This document shows positions 22,721 to 30,662 of a stretch of 34,943 bases of DNA, piece by piece. The notes under the pieces are model-generated. The model was not told the origin of the DNA. It did no database searches and saw only the letters and a program-made list of their open reading frames with translations. The translations under genes and the position numbers were made by a program. Origin of the DNA: Chloroflexota bacterium (lineage in GTDB: Bacteria > Chloroflexota > Chloroflexia > JAMDCE01); assembly GCA_023489135.1 (NCBI GenBank), contig JAMDCE010000519.1:1-34943 (forward strand). The letters are read 5' to 3'. How positions within the stretch are numbered: the first letter of the stretch is position 1; the number at the start of each line of letters is the position of its first letter.

Positions 22721-23851
22721 CTAGCCGCCGATCTCCTTTAGCCAGCGGGCGGTCCATTCCTCGCGATACTTGGCAATCTTGGCCGGGTCGAAAACCTGAA
22801 CCGCTTGAGGTATGACTTCCTGCACGTCGGCCGGCAGCTTTACCTTGTCGTTGAAGACCTTGAAATACGTGCCTTTAGACACGCCCGTCTGGCCTTCCAC
22901 CGAGAGGTACTCGTTCAAGAACACCTCGGCCAGATCTTTGTTCTTGGAGCCCTTTACGATCTGGCCGGTAGCCGGCAGTCCGTGGGCTCCCTCCTTGGGA
23001 TTGGACCAGGCCAGAGGGAAGCCCTTGCTTCTCTCGTCCATCCATACGTTGGGGCCGAACACGGCGAAGACCGGCTCCTTGTCGACGGTAGGTCTAACGT
23101 CGCCGATGTCCTTGATCCACTTGCGAATGTTGGGCTTGATCTTCTGGAGCGCCTGGAAGCCTGGATCTATTTTCTCGTAGCTACCTCCGTTGAGCATCGC
23201 CGCCTGAAGCAAGAACTGGACCCCGGTGGTAAGGTTTATGGCCGAGATGGCGAGCATCTCCTTGTACTTCGGGTCCCACAGATCGGCCCAACTTTGGGGC
23301 GGATCGACCTTTACCAGATCCTTGTTGTAACCGAAGTTGATGATGTTGCTGTGAATGATCGGACCGTAGCCGTTGGAGTCGATGGCCTTCTTGTCCAGAT
23401 CTTTCATGTTGGGAACGTTGGCGGGGTCGACCTTCTCGAACAGCCCTTCGGCAATCCCCTGAACCGCGACCATATCGTCGATGATCATGACATCGACCGT
23501 AGGGCTGGCCTTCTCGGCACGCGCCCGGGTGAGCATCTCGGCCGAGTTCGCCGGCACGGTCTCCACCGTGGCCCCGGTCTTCTTCTCGAATGATTGGATC
23601 ACGGCTTCTCTCACCACATCCTCGAGCCTTCCGCCGTTCAACATCAGTCGCAGCGTTCGACCGGCGTACTTGGCCCCTCCACCGGCGGCGCCAGACCCGG
23701 TGCTCGCAGCGGGCGCCGGGCTGGAGGAGCAACCACCAATTCCGAATCCGACCACGCCCAGCGCAGCCGACCCGGCCACCCCCATCAAGAAGGTCCGCCT
23801 GCTGACACGCTTTGTCGCCAGGTCTTTGGTGAACTCCGTTGACTCGCTCAC
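22721..23851 (-). CDS. Extracellular solute-binding lipoprotein, PotD/SpuD-like
   Basis: A 376-residue binding protein for the PotABC-like importer. The N-terminus carries a twin-arginine signal (SRRTFLMGVAGSAAL) and a lipobox ending GGC41, so it is probably folded before export by Tat and then anchored as a lipoprotein. The mature part has the type-2 periplasmic-binding fold (LRLMLNGGRLEDVVREAVI, ADLWDPKYKEMLAISAI). The start is GTG at 23851 with AAGGAGG eight bases upstream. The ligand may be a polyamine, thiamine or another small cation; the FadR neighbour suggests induction by the substrate or its metabolite. Confidence 0.88.
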   Translation of the reverse strand: MSESTEFTKDLATKRVSRRTFLMGVAGSAALGVVGFGIGGCSSSPAPAASTGSGAAGGGAKYAGRTLRLMLNGGRLEDVVREAVIQSFEKKTGATVETVPANSAEMLTRARAEKASPTVDVMIIDDMVAVQGIAEGLFEKVDPANVPNMKDLDKKAIDSNGYGPIIHSNIINFGYNKDLVKVDPPQSWADLWDPKYKEMLAISAINLTTGVQFLLQAAMLNGGSYEKIDPGFQALQKIKPNIRKWIKDIGDVRPTVDKEPVFAVFGPNVWMDERSKGFPLAWSNPKEGAHGLPATGQIVKGSKNKDLAEVFLNEYLSVEGQTGVSKGTYFKVFNDKVKLPADVQEVIPQAVQVFDPAKIAKYREEWTARWLKEIGG

Positions 23852-23957
23852 GTGGATAGCCTCCTTTTTATCTTAGCACGGGCCACACAACAACTTGCTT
23901 GACGCGCCTAACCAGGGAAAGGTAGACAGGTTTCGCGAGAATAACGACAACCCAAGG

Positions 23958-24680
23958 TTAAAAGGATTCGGGGTCCCTCCCTTTGCTCAGCAGGGGAAGC
24001 AGTTTCCGCTCGAATTGCTCCAGGTGTTCCTCCATCTCCCGCTGCGCTGTATCGGCGTCGCGAACGGCGATGGCCTCGTAGATCTTGGTGTGATATGAGT
24101 GCGACTGCACCATCATGGCTCGATCGATCGGGAGCACCCTGATCGACAGGCCTATAAGCTCTCGCACCGCCAGCAGAGTGCTGGACAGGACCTTGCTCTT
24201 GGCCGCATCGGCGATGCTTTCGTGGTAGTCCGCGTTGGCGCCGACAAAGCCTTCCTTGGAGGAGAAGTTATCGGGGCTATCGAGGGCGGCCTTTATCTTC
24301 TCCAAATCGCCGGTGGAAGCCCGGAGGGCCGCCAGCCTGACCATGGTGCCTTCAATAGCCTTGCGCGCCTCCAACAGGTCCTCGGGAGAGACCTGCTCCA
24401 GCTGAAGCATCAACGCCAGGGCCCGGGTAACCGGCTCGGGGCCGCTGTTGACGATGTAGGCGCCACCGGCCGACCCGGTGCGGATGATGATCAGGCCCGC
24501 GTGCTCCAGCTTGCGCAGCGACTCGCGGACGGTGGAACGGCCCACCTCGAAGGTAGCTGCCAGATCACGTTCGCTGGGCAGCCTATCGCCGGGCCTCAAC
24601 TGACCGCCGACGATGCGGTCCGTGACCTGCCGGCAGATCTCTTCCACGATGCGCGTCTGCTTGACCGGCGTGAAAACGAT
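23958..24680 (-). CDS. FadR-subfamily GntR regulator, apparent ATC start
   Basis: A 240-residue GntR/FadR-type repressor. Winged helix at about residues 5-70 (RPGDRLPSERDLAATFEVGRS, TVRESLRKLEHAGLI) and a C-terminal FCD ligand domain (EARKAIEGTMVRLAA, NADYHESIADAA, SHSYHTKIYEAI). Family members usually begin M-x-F-x-PVK. Here FTPVKQTRIVEEI is preceded by ATC GTT, with AAGGAG 8 bases before the ATC (24678-24680) and no ATG, GTG or TTG available between promoter and domain. The upstream extension of the frame crosses the promoter and a palindromic repeat and is therefore not coding. It is on the same strand as the ABC operon, 106 bases upstream, and probably controls it. Confidence 0.85.
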   Translation of the reverse strand: MVFTPVKQTRIVEEICRQVTDRIVGGQLRPGDRLPSERDLAATFEVGRSTVRESLRKLEHAGLIIIRTGSAGGAYIVNSGPEPVTRALALMLQLEQVSPEDLLEARKAIEGTMVRLAALRASTGDLEKIKAALDSPDNFSSKEGFVGANADYHESIADAAKSKVLSSTLLAVRELIGLSIRVLPIDRAMMVQSHSYHTKIYEAIAVRDADTAQREMEEHLEQFERKLLPLLSKGRDPESF

Positions 24681-24737
24681 GTTGTCCGCTCCTTCGAAGA
24701 TTGGCCGATTCCCGAATGGTCTGACCGTTCGGGCGGC

Positions 24738-24767
24738 ATAATAACATGGAGGCGTCGGCCTTGTCAA
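24738..24767 (-). promoter_or_regulatory. Promoter of the FadR-type regulator
   Basis: Minus-strand TTGACA (24762-24767), 18-bp spacer, TATTAT (24738-24743). Predicted RNA start near 24731, so translation must begin downstream of about 24730. Confidence 0.65.
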
Positions 24768-24792
24768 TACGCTGGGGCAGAGGCAATCGGGC

Positions 24793-24820
24793 GTAGGGGC
24801 GTTCAATTGAACGCCCCTAC
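24793..24820. repeat. 28-bp palindrome identical to that at 11499-11526
   Basis: Perfect palindrome with arms GTAGGGGCGTTC around AATT; same 28 bases as at 11499-11526, in the gap between trpB2 and the FadR promoter. Confidence 0.9.
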
Positions 24821-24857
24821 CAATGGACCGAGCAGCCAAAGGGTAACGAAAACCATA

Positions 24858-26225
24858 CTAGGCCTTCACGGCCGGCAGGTCCTTGAGCGCGTTATCTATG
24901 TCCTCCTGGCGATACTCGAAGTCCTGGAGCTTGCCGCGGTTGTATTCGTCGTAGGCGCCCAGGTCGAAGAGGCCGTGGCCGCTGAAGCAGGCCATGATGA
25001 CCTCGGAGCGACCCGCCTCGCGGCAGCGCAGGGCTTCGTCGATGGTGGCTTTGAGGGCGTGGGCGGACTCGGGGGCGGGGACGATCCCTTCGGTTCCGGC
25101 CCAGAGCTTGGCGGCCTCGAAGACGGGGATTTGGTGATAGGCCCTGGCCTCGACGATGCCCTCGTCGTAGAGCAGGCACAGCGAAGGGGCGTCGCCGTGA
25201 TAGCGCAGTCCACCGGCGTGTATGCCGCTGGGTACGAAGCCGTGGCCCAGGGTGTACATTTTGCTCACCGGGCCCAGGCCCACGCTGTCCCCAAAGTCGT
25301 AGGCGTACTTGCCCCTGGTGAGCGAAGGGCAGGCCTCGGGCTCGACGGCGATGGCTCGCAGGTTGGGCTTGTCGCCCCGGAGCTTGTCGTACAGGAAGGG
25401 ATAGCTGAGGCCGGCGAAGTTGCTGCCGCCGCCGCAGCAGCCGATGATCACGTCGGGATAGTCGTCAACTTTCGCCAGCTGCTTCTTCGCCTCCTGACCG
25501 ATCACGGTCTGGTGCATCAGGACGAAGTTCACCACGCTCCCCAGGCTATATTTGGCATCATCGTGGGTCGCCGCGTCTTCCACGGCCTCGCTGATGGCGA
25601 TGCCCAGGCTGCCGGGGGAGTTGGGATCCATCTCCAGGATCTTTCGACCGGAATTGGTCTGGTCGGTGGGGCTGGCGAAGACCTCGGCGCCGTAGGTCTC
25701 CATGATGACGCGCCGATAGGGCTTTTGCTGGTAGCTGACCTTTACCATGTAGACGGTGCACTCCAGGCCGAAGAAGCGGCTGGCCATGCTGATGGCGCTC
25801 CCCCATTGCCCGGCGCCGGTCTCGGTGGTGAGGCGACGCACACCCTCTTTCTTGTTGTAATAGGCCTGCGCGATGGCGGTGTTAGGCTTGTGGCTTCCTA
25901 CCGGGCTCACGCCCTCGTATTTGTAGTAGATCTTGGCCGGGGTCTGGAGGTGTTTCTCCAGCCGGTGGGCGCGATAGAGGGGAGACGGGCGCCAGAGCTT
26001 GTAGATATCCTGGACCTCTTCAGGAATGTCGATGTACCGCTCGGTGCTCACCTCCTGCATGATGAGCGCCATGGGGAAGATCGGGGCCAGGTCATCCGGC
26101 CCGAGTGGCTGGAGAGTGGCCGGATGGTGGTACGGAGGGAACGGTTTGGGCAGGTCGGCCAGGATGTTGTACCACTGCGTGGGCATCTCCTGCTCGGTCA
26201 ACAGAATCTTGGTAGGAACGCTCAC
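24858..26225 (-). CDS. trpB: Tryptophan synthase beta chain 2 (TrpB2)
   Basis: A 455-residue PLP enzyme of the TrpB2 group, which joins indole and serine to make tryptophan and is longer than the standard TrpB. The PLP lysine is K113 in GSHKPNTA, the phosphate loop is [11 protein letters not shown], and an active-site segment is TETGAGQWG. The N-terminal extension ([20 protein letters not shown]) is characteristic of TrpB2. The GTG at 26225 is chosen because GGGAGGT precedes it; the frame is open to 26318. It is controlled by the tryptophan T-box leader at 26336-26714. No trpA is adjacent, so it may salvage free indole. Confidence 0.93.
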   Translation of the reverse strand: MSVPTKILLTEQEMPTQWYNILADLPKPFPPYHHPATLQPLGPDDLAPIFPMALIMQEVSTERYIDIPEEVQDIYKLWRPSPLYRAHRLEKHLQTPAKIYYKYEGVSPVGSHKPNTAIAQAYYNKKEGVRRLTTETGAGQWGSAISMASRFFGLECTVYMVKVSYQQKPYRRVIMETYGAEVFASPTDQTNSGRKILEMDPNSPGSLGIAISEAVEDAATHDDAKYSLGSVVNFVLMHQTVIGQEAKKQLAKVDDYPDVIIGCCGGGSNFAGLSYPFLYDKLRGDKPNLRAIAVEPEACPSLTRGKYAYDFGDSVGLGPVSKMYTLGHGFVPSGIHAGGLRYHGDAPSLCLLYDEGIVEARAYHQIPVFEAAKLWAGTEGIVPAPESAHALKATIDEALRCREAGRSEVIMACFSGHGLFDLGAYDEYNRGKLQDFEYRQEDIDNALKDLPAVKA

Positions 26226-26335
26226 TTCTTTACCTCCCTTTCTTTTTTCCTGGAGCGCACGAACCTCTGAGCCAATTGGTTTGCGGTGCGAAATGGCCTG
26301 CGCGGACGCATTTGGCACTTAGAACTAATCAATAA

Positions 26336-26714
26336 CCCCTCGTCTCCTTAGGGACGAGGGGTCAAGGCCCCGTGATGCCACCCTATTTGGGACCGAGCAC
26401 ACCGCGCTCAATCACACAACGTTGCGTTCGCCGCTGAACGCGCCTACCTCGTCCCCACTTTGTAGAGTACGGGAGCGCTGCACAAGGACCGCTTCAGCAG
26501 AGAAAGAACCTTGACCGCGCCCGATACCCTTGCGTCGATAACGGAAGCAACCCCGGCAAAGCCTACTCGTCTGGCGAATCCTTCGCCACTTTCGGTTTGC
26601 AACTCCCAGGTCCATTCGGACATCGGCACCGGCGTCGGGTCGCACCAACCCCCGATTCTCTGAGCCTCGCTCGACGCTTACTAGTCCTGCTCACAGTGGA
26701 TAGAGTATTGAATT
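26336..26714 (-). ncRNA. T-box leader with tryptophan specifier
   Basis: Transcribed on the minus strand ahead of trpB2. The T-box core AGGGTGGCATCACG (26371-26384) has the UGGC bulge that would pair with a GCCA 3' end, as on tRNA-Trp. It is followed by a terminator stem CCCCTCGTC/GACGAGGGG (26336-26344 and 26353-26361) and a T-rich tract. Upstream, the probable specifier loop reads GAA-TGG-ACC with the codon UGG (Trp) at 26612-26614. Uncharged tRNA-Trp should stabilise the antiterminator and turn on trpB2. Class and specifier are read from sequence by eye; folding was not computed. Confidence 0.85.
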
Positions 26715-26720
26715 TCGCCG

Positions 26721-26749
26721 AGTATAGCACGACCTTCGGGTCAAGTCAA
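26721..26749 (-). promoter_or_regulatory. Promoter of the T-box/trpB2 transcript
   Basis: Minus-strand TTGACT (26744-26749), 17-bp spacer, TATACT (26721-26726); RNA start predicted near 26714, about 490 bases before the trpB2 start. Confidence 0.7.
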
Positions 26750-26769
26750 CAAACTAGCAGGCCTTCCGA

Positions 26770-26807
26770 TTGACAAACGTGACGTGCTGCTGTACGATAT
26801 CGTACAG
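26770..26807 (+). promoter_or_regulatory. Promoter and operator of the merR-htpX operon
   Basis: TTGACA (26770-26775), 17-bp spacer, TACGAT (26793-26798). An 18-bp perfect palindrome CTGTACGATATCGTACAG (26790-26807) covers the -10 box and is a likely binding site of the MerR-type protein encoded immediately downstream. Confidence 0.7.
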
Positions 26808-26825
26808 ATCGAATCGTGAGGACCG

Positions 26826-27272
26826 ATGAGCAGGTATTATCGCATCGGGGACTTTGCCAGGATGTGTGGCGTTAGTCCACGAACAGTGGATTACTATACC
26901 CGTTTGGGATTGATATCGCCGTGCAGTAGATCGTCGGGGTCGCACCGGCTCTACGATGGGGCCGCGGTGCGGCAGATGCACCGGATAAAGGATCTTCAGG
27001 CACGACGGTTGACCCTGGAGGAGATCGCGAGCCTGGTGGGGGATGCCGGACTCGAGGGGCCGGACGCGCTGCCGCGCTTGCGGCAGATCGAAGAGGAGCT
27101 GGCGCGACTGGATAGGGAAGTGGCCTCTTTGCAGCCGAAGCTGGCGGAACTAACCGCGTCGGGGAGAATGCACCCGGCCATGATGCGTACGCTCAGCGCG
27201 GCGATCACTTCGGCGCTGGCGCTGGCCAATCAGCTTTCGTGCACTCTGGCGGAGGGGGGAATCCCTTATTAG
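26826..27272 (+). CDS. MerR-family transcriptional regulator
   Basis: A 148-residue MerR-type regulator. N-terminal winged HTH (YYRIGDFARMCGVSPRTVDYY, TRLGLISP, HRLYDGAAVRQMHRIK, residues 4-60) and a coiled-coil dimerisation helix (QIEEELARLDREVASLQPKLAEL). No cysteine cluster for metal binding is visible, so the effector is unknown. GAGGACCG precedes the ATG. Transcribed with htpX, which begins 24 bases after its stop, which suggests control of envelope-protease expression. Confidence 0.88.
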   Translation: MSRYYRIGDFARMCGVSPRTVDYYTRLGLISPCSRSSGSHRLYDGAAVRQMHRIKDLQARRLTLEEIASLVGDAGLEGPDALPRLRQIEEELARLDREVASLQPKLAELTASGRMHPAMMRTLSAAITSALALANQLSCTLAEGGIPY

Positions 27273-27296
27273 TCGCCACACCTGGAGGGATTTGAG

Positions 27297-28166
27297 ATGA
27301 ACACAGGCAACGCATTCAAGACGGCGGTACTCCTGGCCGCCCTGACCGGGCTGTTCTTGCTAGTCGGCCGCATGGTCGGGGGAAACGGGGGAATGATCTT
27401 CGCCTTCGTACTGGCGATAGTCATGAATTTCGGCGCCTACTGGTTTTCCGACAAGGTGGCTCTGTCGATGTCGGGAGCCCGCGAGGTTTCCTACGAGCAG
27501 GCGCCGCAGCTGCACCAACTGGTGGAGCAGCTCTCGACCTTTGCCCGGCTGCCCAAGCCCAGGGTCTATATGATTGAAACGGATACGCCCAACGCCTTCG
27601 CCACGGGTCGCGATCCGCAGCACGCGGCCATCGCGGTGACGACGGGCATAACGCGTCTACTGAGCCGTGATGAGCTGTCCGGAGTTCTCAGCCACGAGCT
27701 GGCGCACGTGAAGAATCGCGATACGCTCATAGCCGCTGTGGTCGCCACGATCGCCGGCGCGATCACGATGATCGCGTACATGGCGCAGTGGGCGATGATC
27801 TTCGGGGGCTTCGGACGGAACGATGACGACGATGGTGGCGGCATGGGAAACTTGGTCGGAGGATTGGTGATGATCATTCTGGCGCCGATAGTGGCTACGA
27901 TCATCCAGCTGGCCATTTCGCGGGCGCGAGAATACTCAGCCGATGAGGCGGGGGCCAAGATACAGGGCAATCCGCTAACGTTGGCCAGCGCGCTGGAGAA
28001 GCTGGAAATGGGCAATCAGAGGCGGCCGCTGGACGTCAATCCCAGCGCGGCGCACATGTTCACCGTGCGACCCTTGGCCGGCGGAGGCTTGAGCGCGCTT
28101 TTCAGCACGCACCCGCCGACCGCCGAACGTGTGGCTCGGCTGCGGGCGATGTCGGGGAGGATGTGA
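27297..28166 (+). CDS. htpX: HtpX-like M48 membrane zinc metalloprotease
   Basis: A 289-residue membrane protease. Two N-terminal helices ([21 protein letters not shown] and [18 protein letters not shown]) precede the catalytic site HELAH (H133, E134, H137) and the third zinc ligand E212 in [12 protein letters not shown]. Two more helices flank 145-205, with a flexible [16 protein letters not shown] loop. HtpX cleaves damaged membrane proteins in quality control. GGAGGGATTTGAG precedes the ATG. Second gene of the merR operon. Confidence 0.93.
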   Translation: MNTGNAFKTAVLLAALTGLFLLVGRMVGGNGGMIFAFVLAIVMNFGAYWFSDKVALSMSGAREVSYEQAPQLHQLVEQLSTFARLPKPRVYMIETDTPNAFATGRDPQHAAIAVTTGITRLLSRDELSGVLSHELAHVKNRDTLIAAVVATIAGAITMIAYMAQWAMIFGGFGRNDDDDGGGMGNLVGGLVMIILAPIVATIIQLAISRAREYSADEAGAKIQGNPLTLASALEKLEMGNQRRPLDVNPSAAHMFTVRPLAGGGLSALFSTHPPTAERVARLRAMSGRM

Positions 28167-28202
28167 GCGGTCCGACGATTGGCAAACTTGTCCTTGCCAT
28201 AG

Positions 28203-28324
28203 GTCCACAGTAACCACGGAGACACGGAGGGGAGACGGGGAAGCAGGTCTTCAACGTCTGATGCACGGAGTCGAAGAATCAAGCCCGCTTGGATGCCGGG
28301 CCAGGGCGACTGCCAATCGCCCCT
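28203..28324. repeat. Degenerate repeats after htpX
   Basis: 28212-28229 carries ACCACGGAGACACGGAGG, a common intergenic repeat type. 28304-28322 is a small hairpin GGGCGA..TCGCCC followed by CCTAC. No gene seen. Confidence 0.6.
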
Positions 28325-28434
28325 ACAAGTTACAGTGGCGTCGATAGCCGACAGAGACGTTAGCGGTCAATTCCGGGCGTCAGGACGACCGGGCGTCCAT
28401 TTGTTCCAACTAACGCGGTGTCCCAACCGGACGC

Positions 28435-28580
28435 GCCCTCACCCGGCCTTCGGCCGACCTCTCCCAGAGGGAGAGGTGATACGCCCCTCGCCCCTCCCCG
28501 CGCTCCGCCACGCGGAGTGGCTACAGGACTTGCGGGCGCCTGTTCGCCCTCTCCCTCTGGGAGAGGGCTGGGGTGAGGGC
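28435..28580. repeat. Inverted repeat of the CCCTCACCC/CTCTCCC family
   Basis: Outer arms GCCCTCACCC (28435-28444) and GGGTGAGGGC (28571-28580). Inside are two hairpins: CCTCTCCC AGA GGGAGAGG (28458-28476) and CCCTCTCCC TCT GGGAGAGGG (28547-28567). It has the form of a small non-coding palindromic element. Confidence 0.85.
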
Positions 28581-28649
28581 GGAACCTGTGCGTCTAGAGC
28601 TATTAAAGCGGTTTTCGTCGGCGTTTGGCTATCTGCCGAAGCCTCGAAA

Positions 28650-28712
28650 TGTAGCGCGGGGGCTTGTCCCCCGCCGGAGGGGCACGGGCGGGGGACAAGC
28701 CCCCGCGCTACA
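28650..28712. repeat. 26-bp perfect inverted repeat (GTAGCGCGGGGGC family)
   Basis: Arms 28650-28675 and 28687-28712 are exactly complementary (TGTAGCGCGGGGGCTTG...) with an 11-base loop. No T-run follows. Confidence 0.9.
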
Positions 28713-28829
28713 GCTAAGCCAAGCCAAATCGTAAACCGCTCAAGGCGGAATTGATGCCACAGGCGGTCGCCTCTACAGGTTTCGCCGAGCGTGGCTGCCC
28801 GACAGAGGGATCAGGGTCGATTCTGGGCG

Positions 28830-28854
28830 CCGGGGCGACCGGCGGTCGCCCCGG
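28830..28854. repeat. 25-bp hairpin of the GGGGCGACC family
   Basis: CCGGGGCGACCG (28830-28841), one-base loop, CGGTCGCCCCGG (28843-28854), just before the start of the GT39-like gene; third member of the family at 9967-10002 and 12546-12564. Confidence 0.85.
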
Positions 28855-28879
28855 TTGGGAAGGTGGCGGGGCAAGCTCG

Positions 28880-30463
28880 ATGCAAATTGCCAGGGTTGGT
28901 CACTGGGACGTAATCACCAAAAACAGCCGCTCGGATCGACTTGACTGGGCGGTCGCCTTTGGACTGGCGCTGCTGGTCGTCGCCACCAGGTTGCCTTTTC
29001 GGACCTCGATGCTGTACAACTGGGATTCGGCGAACTTCGGCCTGGCGCTGGACCACTTCGACGTGACGAAGCACCACCCTCACCCCCCTGGGTACTTTTT
29101 CTACGTGATGGCTGCCCGGCTTATGCGACTGGTTCTGTCGGACGCCAACGCCAGCCTGGTGGCCGAAGGGATTCTCTTCAGCGCGCTGGCGGTGGTGGGG
29201 CTTTATTTTCTGGGCAAGGCGATCTTCGACCGGCCGACCGGCCTGGTCGCGGCGCTGCTGCTGACCTTCAGCGTGACCTACTGGAGCCTGGGGACGGTGG
29301 CGCTGCCCTACGTGTCGCTGGCGTTCTTCAGCACGGCGATGGCCTTCCTGGCCTATCAGACCGTCTTTGTCGGCAAGGACAACACCGTTCCTTTGTCAGT
29401 CGTTTACGCGGTCGGCGGCGGCTTCCGCCCGGACCTGATGCTCTTTCTGGCCCCGCTGTGGGTGTTGTCGATGGCCAAGAGACCCCGGAAGCGGATGGCC
29501 GTGGGAGCGTTGCTGGTCGTGGCCGGGTTCCTGTTGTGGTATGTGCCGACGGCGTGGCTGTCGGGGGGCTTCGATGCCTATCATTCGACCCTGCTGGCCT
29601 ACCTGGAGGTCGACGTGGCGGAGAAGTACTCCACGACGCACAAGGGGCTAGCCGGCCTTGTGGTGAACGTTCGCGACACCGTGAGTTACCTCTTTTACGC
29701 GCTGTATTTCACGGTTATACCGGTGGTGGTGGGGGCCGGTTATTTTGGGTATCGGGCCGTTCGGAGGCAGGGAGGCACGCGACCTTCCCCACCTCCAGGG
29801 CGCGGAGACCGCGCCCCTAGGGTTCGGGTGAGGGACGAATCGACCGACTGGAGATTAGCGGCGTTTGTGGCCTGCTGGACGGCTCCGATGGCGGCGTTTT
29901 ACGTGTTCATTCACGTGGGCGATCCTGGATACGTGTTCACCATTCTCCCGGCTTTGTTGCTGCTGGCGGCCAGGCAACTGACTATGATTCCTCGTTCCGT
30001 AGGGGCGCGGTCTCCGCGCCCCGGGGCGGAGGCTAGAAGTACGATTGCGGCCATATCGCTGACGGCGCTGATATTGATCGGCAATGTGGGGCTGGCTTTA
30101 TTCTATCCGCGGCAGCTGACGCTGGTGGGGATAGGGGAATCCGACGCGGCGATCCGGCAGAAGATAGAGTACCTCAAGTCCAATGGGGCAGCAGAGTCGA
30201 CCCTGCTGGTTTCCTACGAAACCTACCGGCACCTGCAATACTACCTTCCGGGGTTCAAGGCGGCGTGGATCGATACCTTCGATCCCAGAGAGCAGGTAGC
30301 GGGGATTCCGGCGGGGGTGACGCAAGTGGTGCTGGTAGACCGGGGGATTCAGAATGCCGGATGGCAGGAGAAGGCGCGCCCGGTCGCCGCGGGCATGCTG
30401 ATAGTGCCGATCGGGGGCGAGCAGCAAGTGGTGTACGCCCAGGGCACGCTAAAGCTCAAGTAG
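28880..30463 (+). CDS. GT39/PMT-like integral membrane glycosyltransferase
   Basis: A 527-residue polytopic protein with about ten helices. The first loop has MLYNWDSANFGLALDHF with the catalytic-type aspartate, followed by HHPHPPGYFFYVMAARL. This is the pattern of lipid-linked-sugar glycosyltransferases (GT39/ArnT-like), which transfer sugars outside the membrane. The soluble C-terminal part (ESTLLVSYETYRHLQYYLPGF) is unassigned. The start at 28880 is preferred because the frame to 28751 runs through a palindromic repeat. Two palindromes are embedded in frame: 29798-29816 encodes GRGDRAP-like residues in an interhelix loop, and 30002-30022 encodes ARSPRPG. These loops are probably insertions. 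Acceptor and sugar unknown. Confidence 0.75.
   Translation: MQIARVGHWDVITKNSRSDRLDWAVAFGLALLVVATRLPFRTSMLYNWDSANFGLALDHFDVTKHHPHPPGYFFYVMAARLMRLVLSDANASLVAEGILFSALAVVGLYFLGKAIFDRPTGLVAALLLTFSVTYWSLGTVALPYVSLAFFSTAMAFLAYQTVFVGKDNTVPLSVVYAVGGGFRPDLMLFLAPLWVLSMAKRPRKRMAVGALLVVAGFLLWYVPTAWLSGGFDAYHSTLLAYLEVDVAEKYSTTHKGLAGLVVNVRDTVSYLFYALYFTVIPVVVGAGYFGYRAVRRQGGTRPSPPPGRGDRAPRVRVRDESTDWRLAAFVACWTAPMAAFYVFIHVGDPGYVFTILPALLLLAARQLTMIPRSVGARSPRPGAEARSTIAAISLTALILIGNVGLALFYPRQLTLVGIGESDAAIRQKIEYLKSNGAAESTLLVSYETYRHLQYYLPGFKAAWIDTFDPREQVAGIPAGVTQVVLVDRGIQNAGWQEKARPVAAGMLIVPIGGEQQVVYAQGTLKLK
29798..29820. repeat. Palindrome inside the GT39-like gene, copy 1
   Basis: GGGCGCGG AGA CCGCGCCC (29798-29816) followed by CTAG. 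With the next base it is the reverse complement of the core of copy 2 (TAGGGGCGCGGTCTCCGCGC). Reading frame kept. Confidence 0.85.
29999..30022. repeat. Palindrome inside the GT39-like gene, copy 2
   Basis: GTAGGGGCGCGG TCT CCGCGCCCC (29999-30022), inverted relative to copy 1 about 200 bases upstream. Translated as VGARSPRP without breaking the frame. Confidence 0.85.
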
Positions 30464-30470
30464 GAAAGGG

Positions 30471-30662
30471 CTACTCTCGTTCGAAAAGACGAAGATCCGC
30501 GTCGACCAGGCTGCGCAGAGCCAGCAGCATCTCCCGGCGCGCAGCCAGCAGGTGCCGGGAAGCCTCGGGCGGCAAGAGCCGCAGCACCGGGATGTTGACG
30601 CGCAAGACCCCGCAGTGCCGGTCGGGAGCGCCTTCGTAGTCAAAAAGCTTGTACTTGTTCAT
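30471..30662 (-). CDS. Small hypothetical protein following DUF1284
   Basis: A 63-residue protein (MNKYKLFDYEGAPDRHCGVL..., with LLPPEASRHLLAARREMLLALRSLVD forming a probable amphipathic helix). Not recognised. Its ATG overlaps the last 23 bases of the DUF1284 gene and is preceded by GGGGGACGAA, and its stop is 7 bases from the convergent GT39-like stop. The tight overlap and a clean frame up to the next gene support a real gene. Confidence 0.6.
   Translation of the reverse strand: MNKYKLFDYEGAPDRHCGVLRVNIPVLRLLPPEASRHLLAARREMLLALRSLVDADLRLFERE

Noticed and set aside
24099..26270. 723-codon plus-strand open frame opposite trpB2 and the FadR gene
   Set aside because: It lies antisense to two well-recognised genes with motifs, promoter and T-box on the other strand; its translation is low-complexity and matches no family.
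26412..26648. Minus-strand open frames in the trpB2 leader
   Set aside because: They fall inside the T-box leader RNA, lack ribosome binding sites and have no protein-like features.
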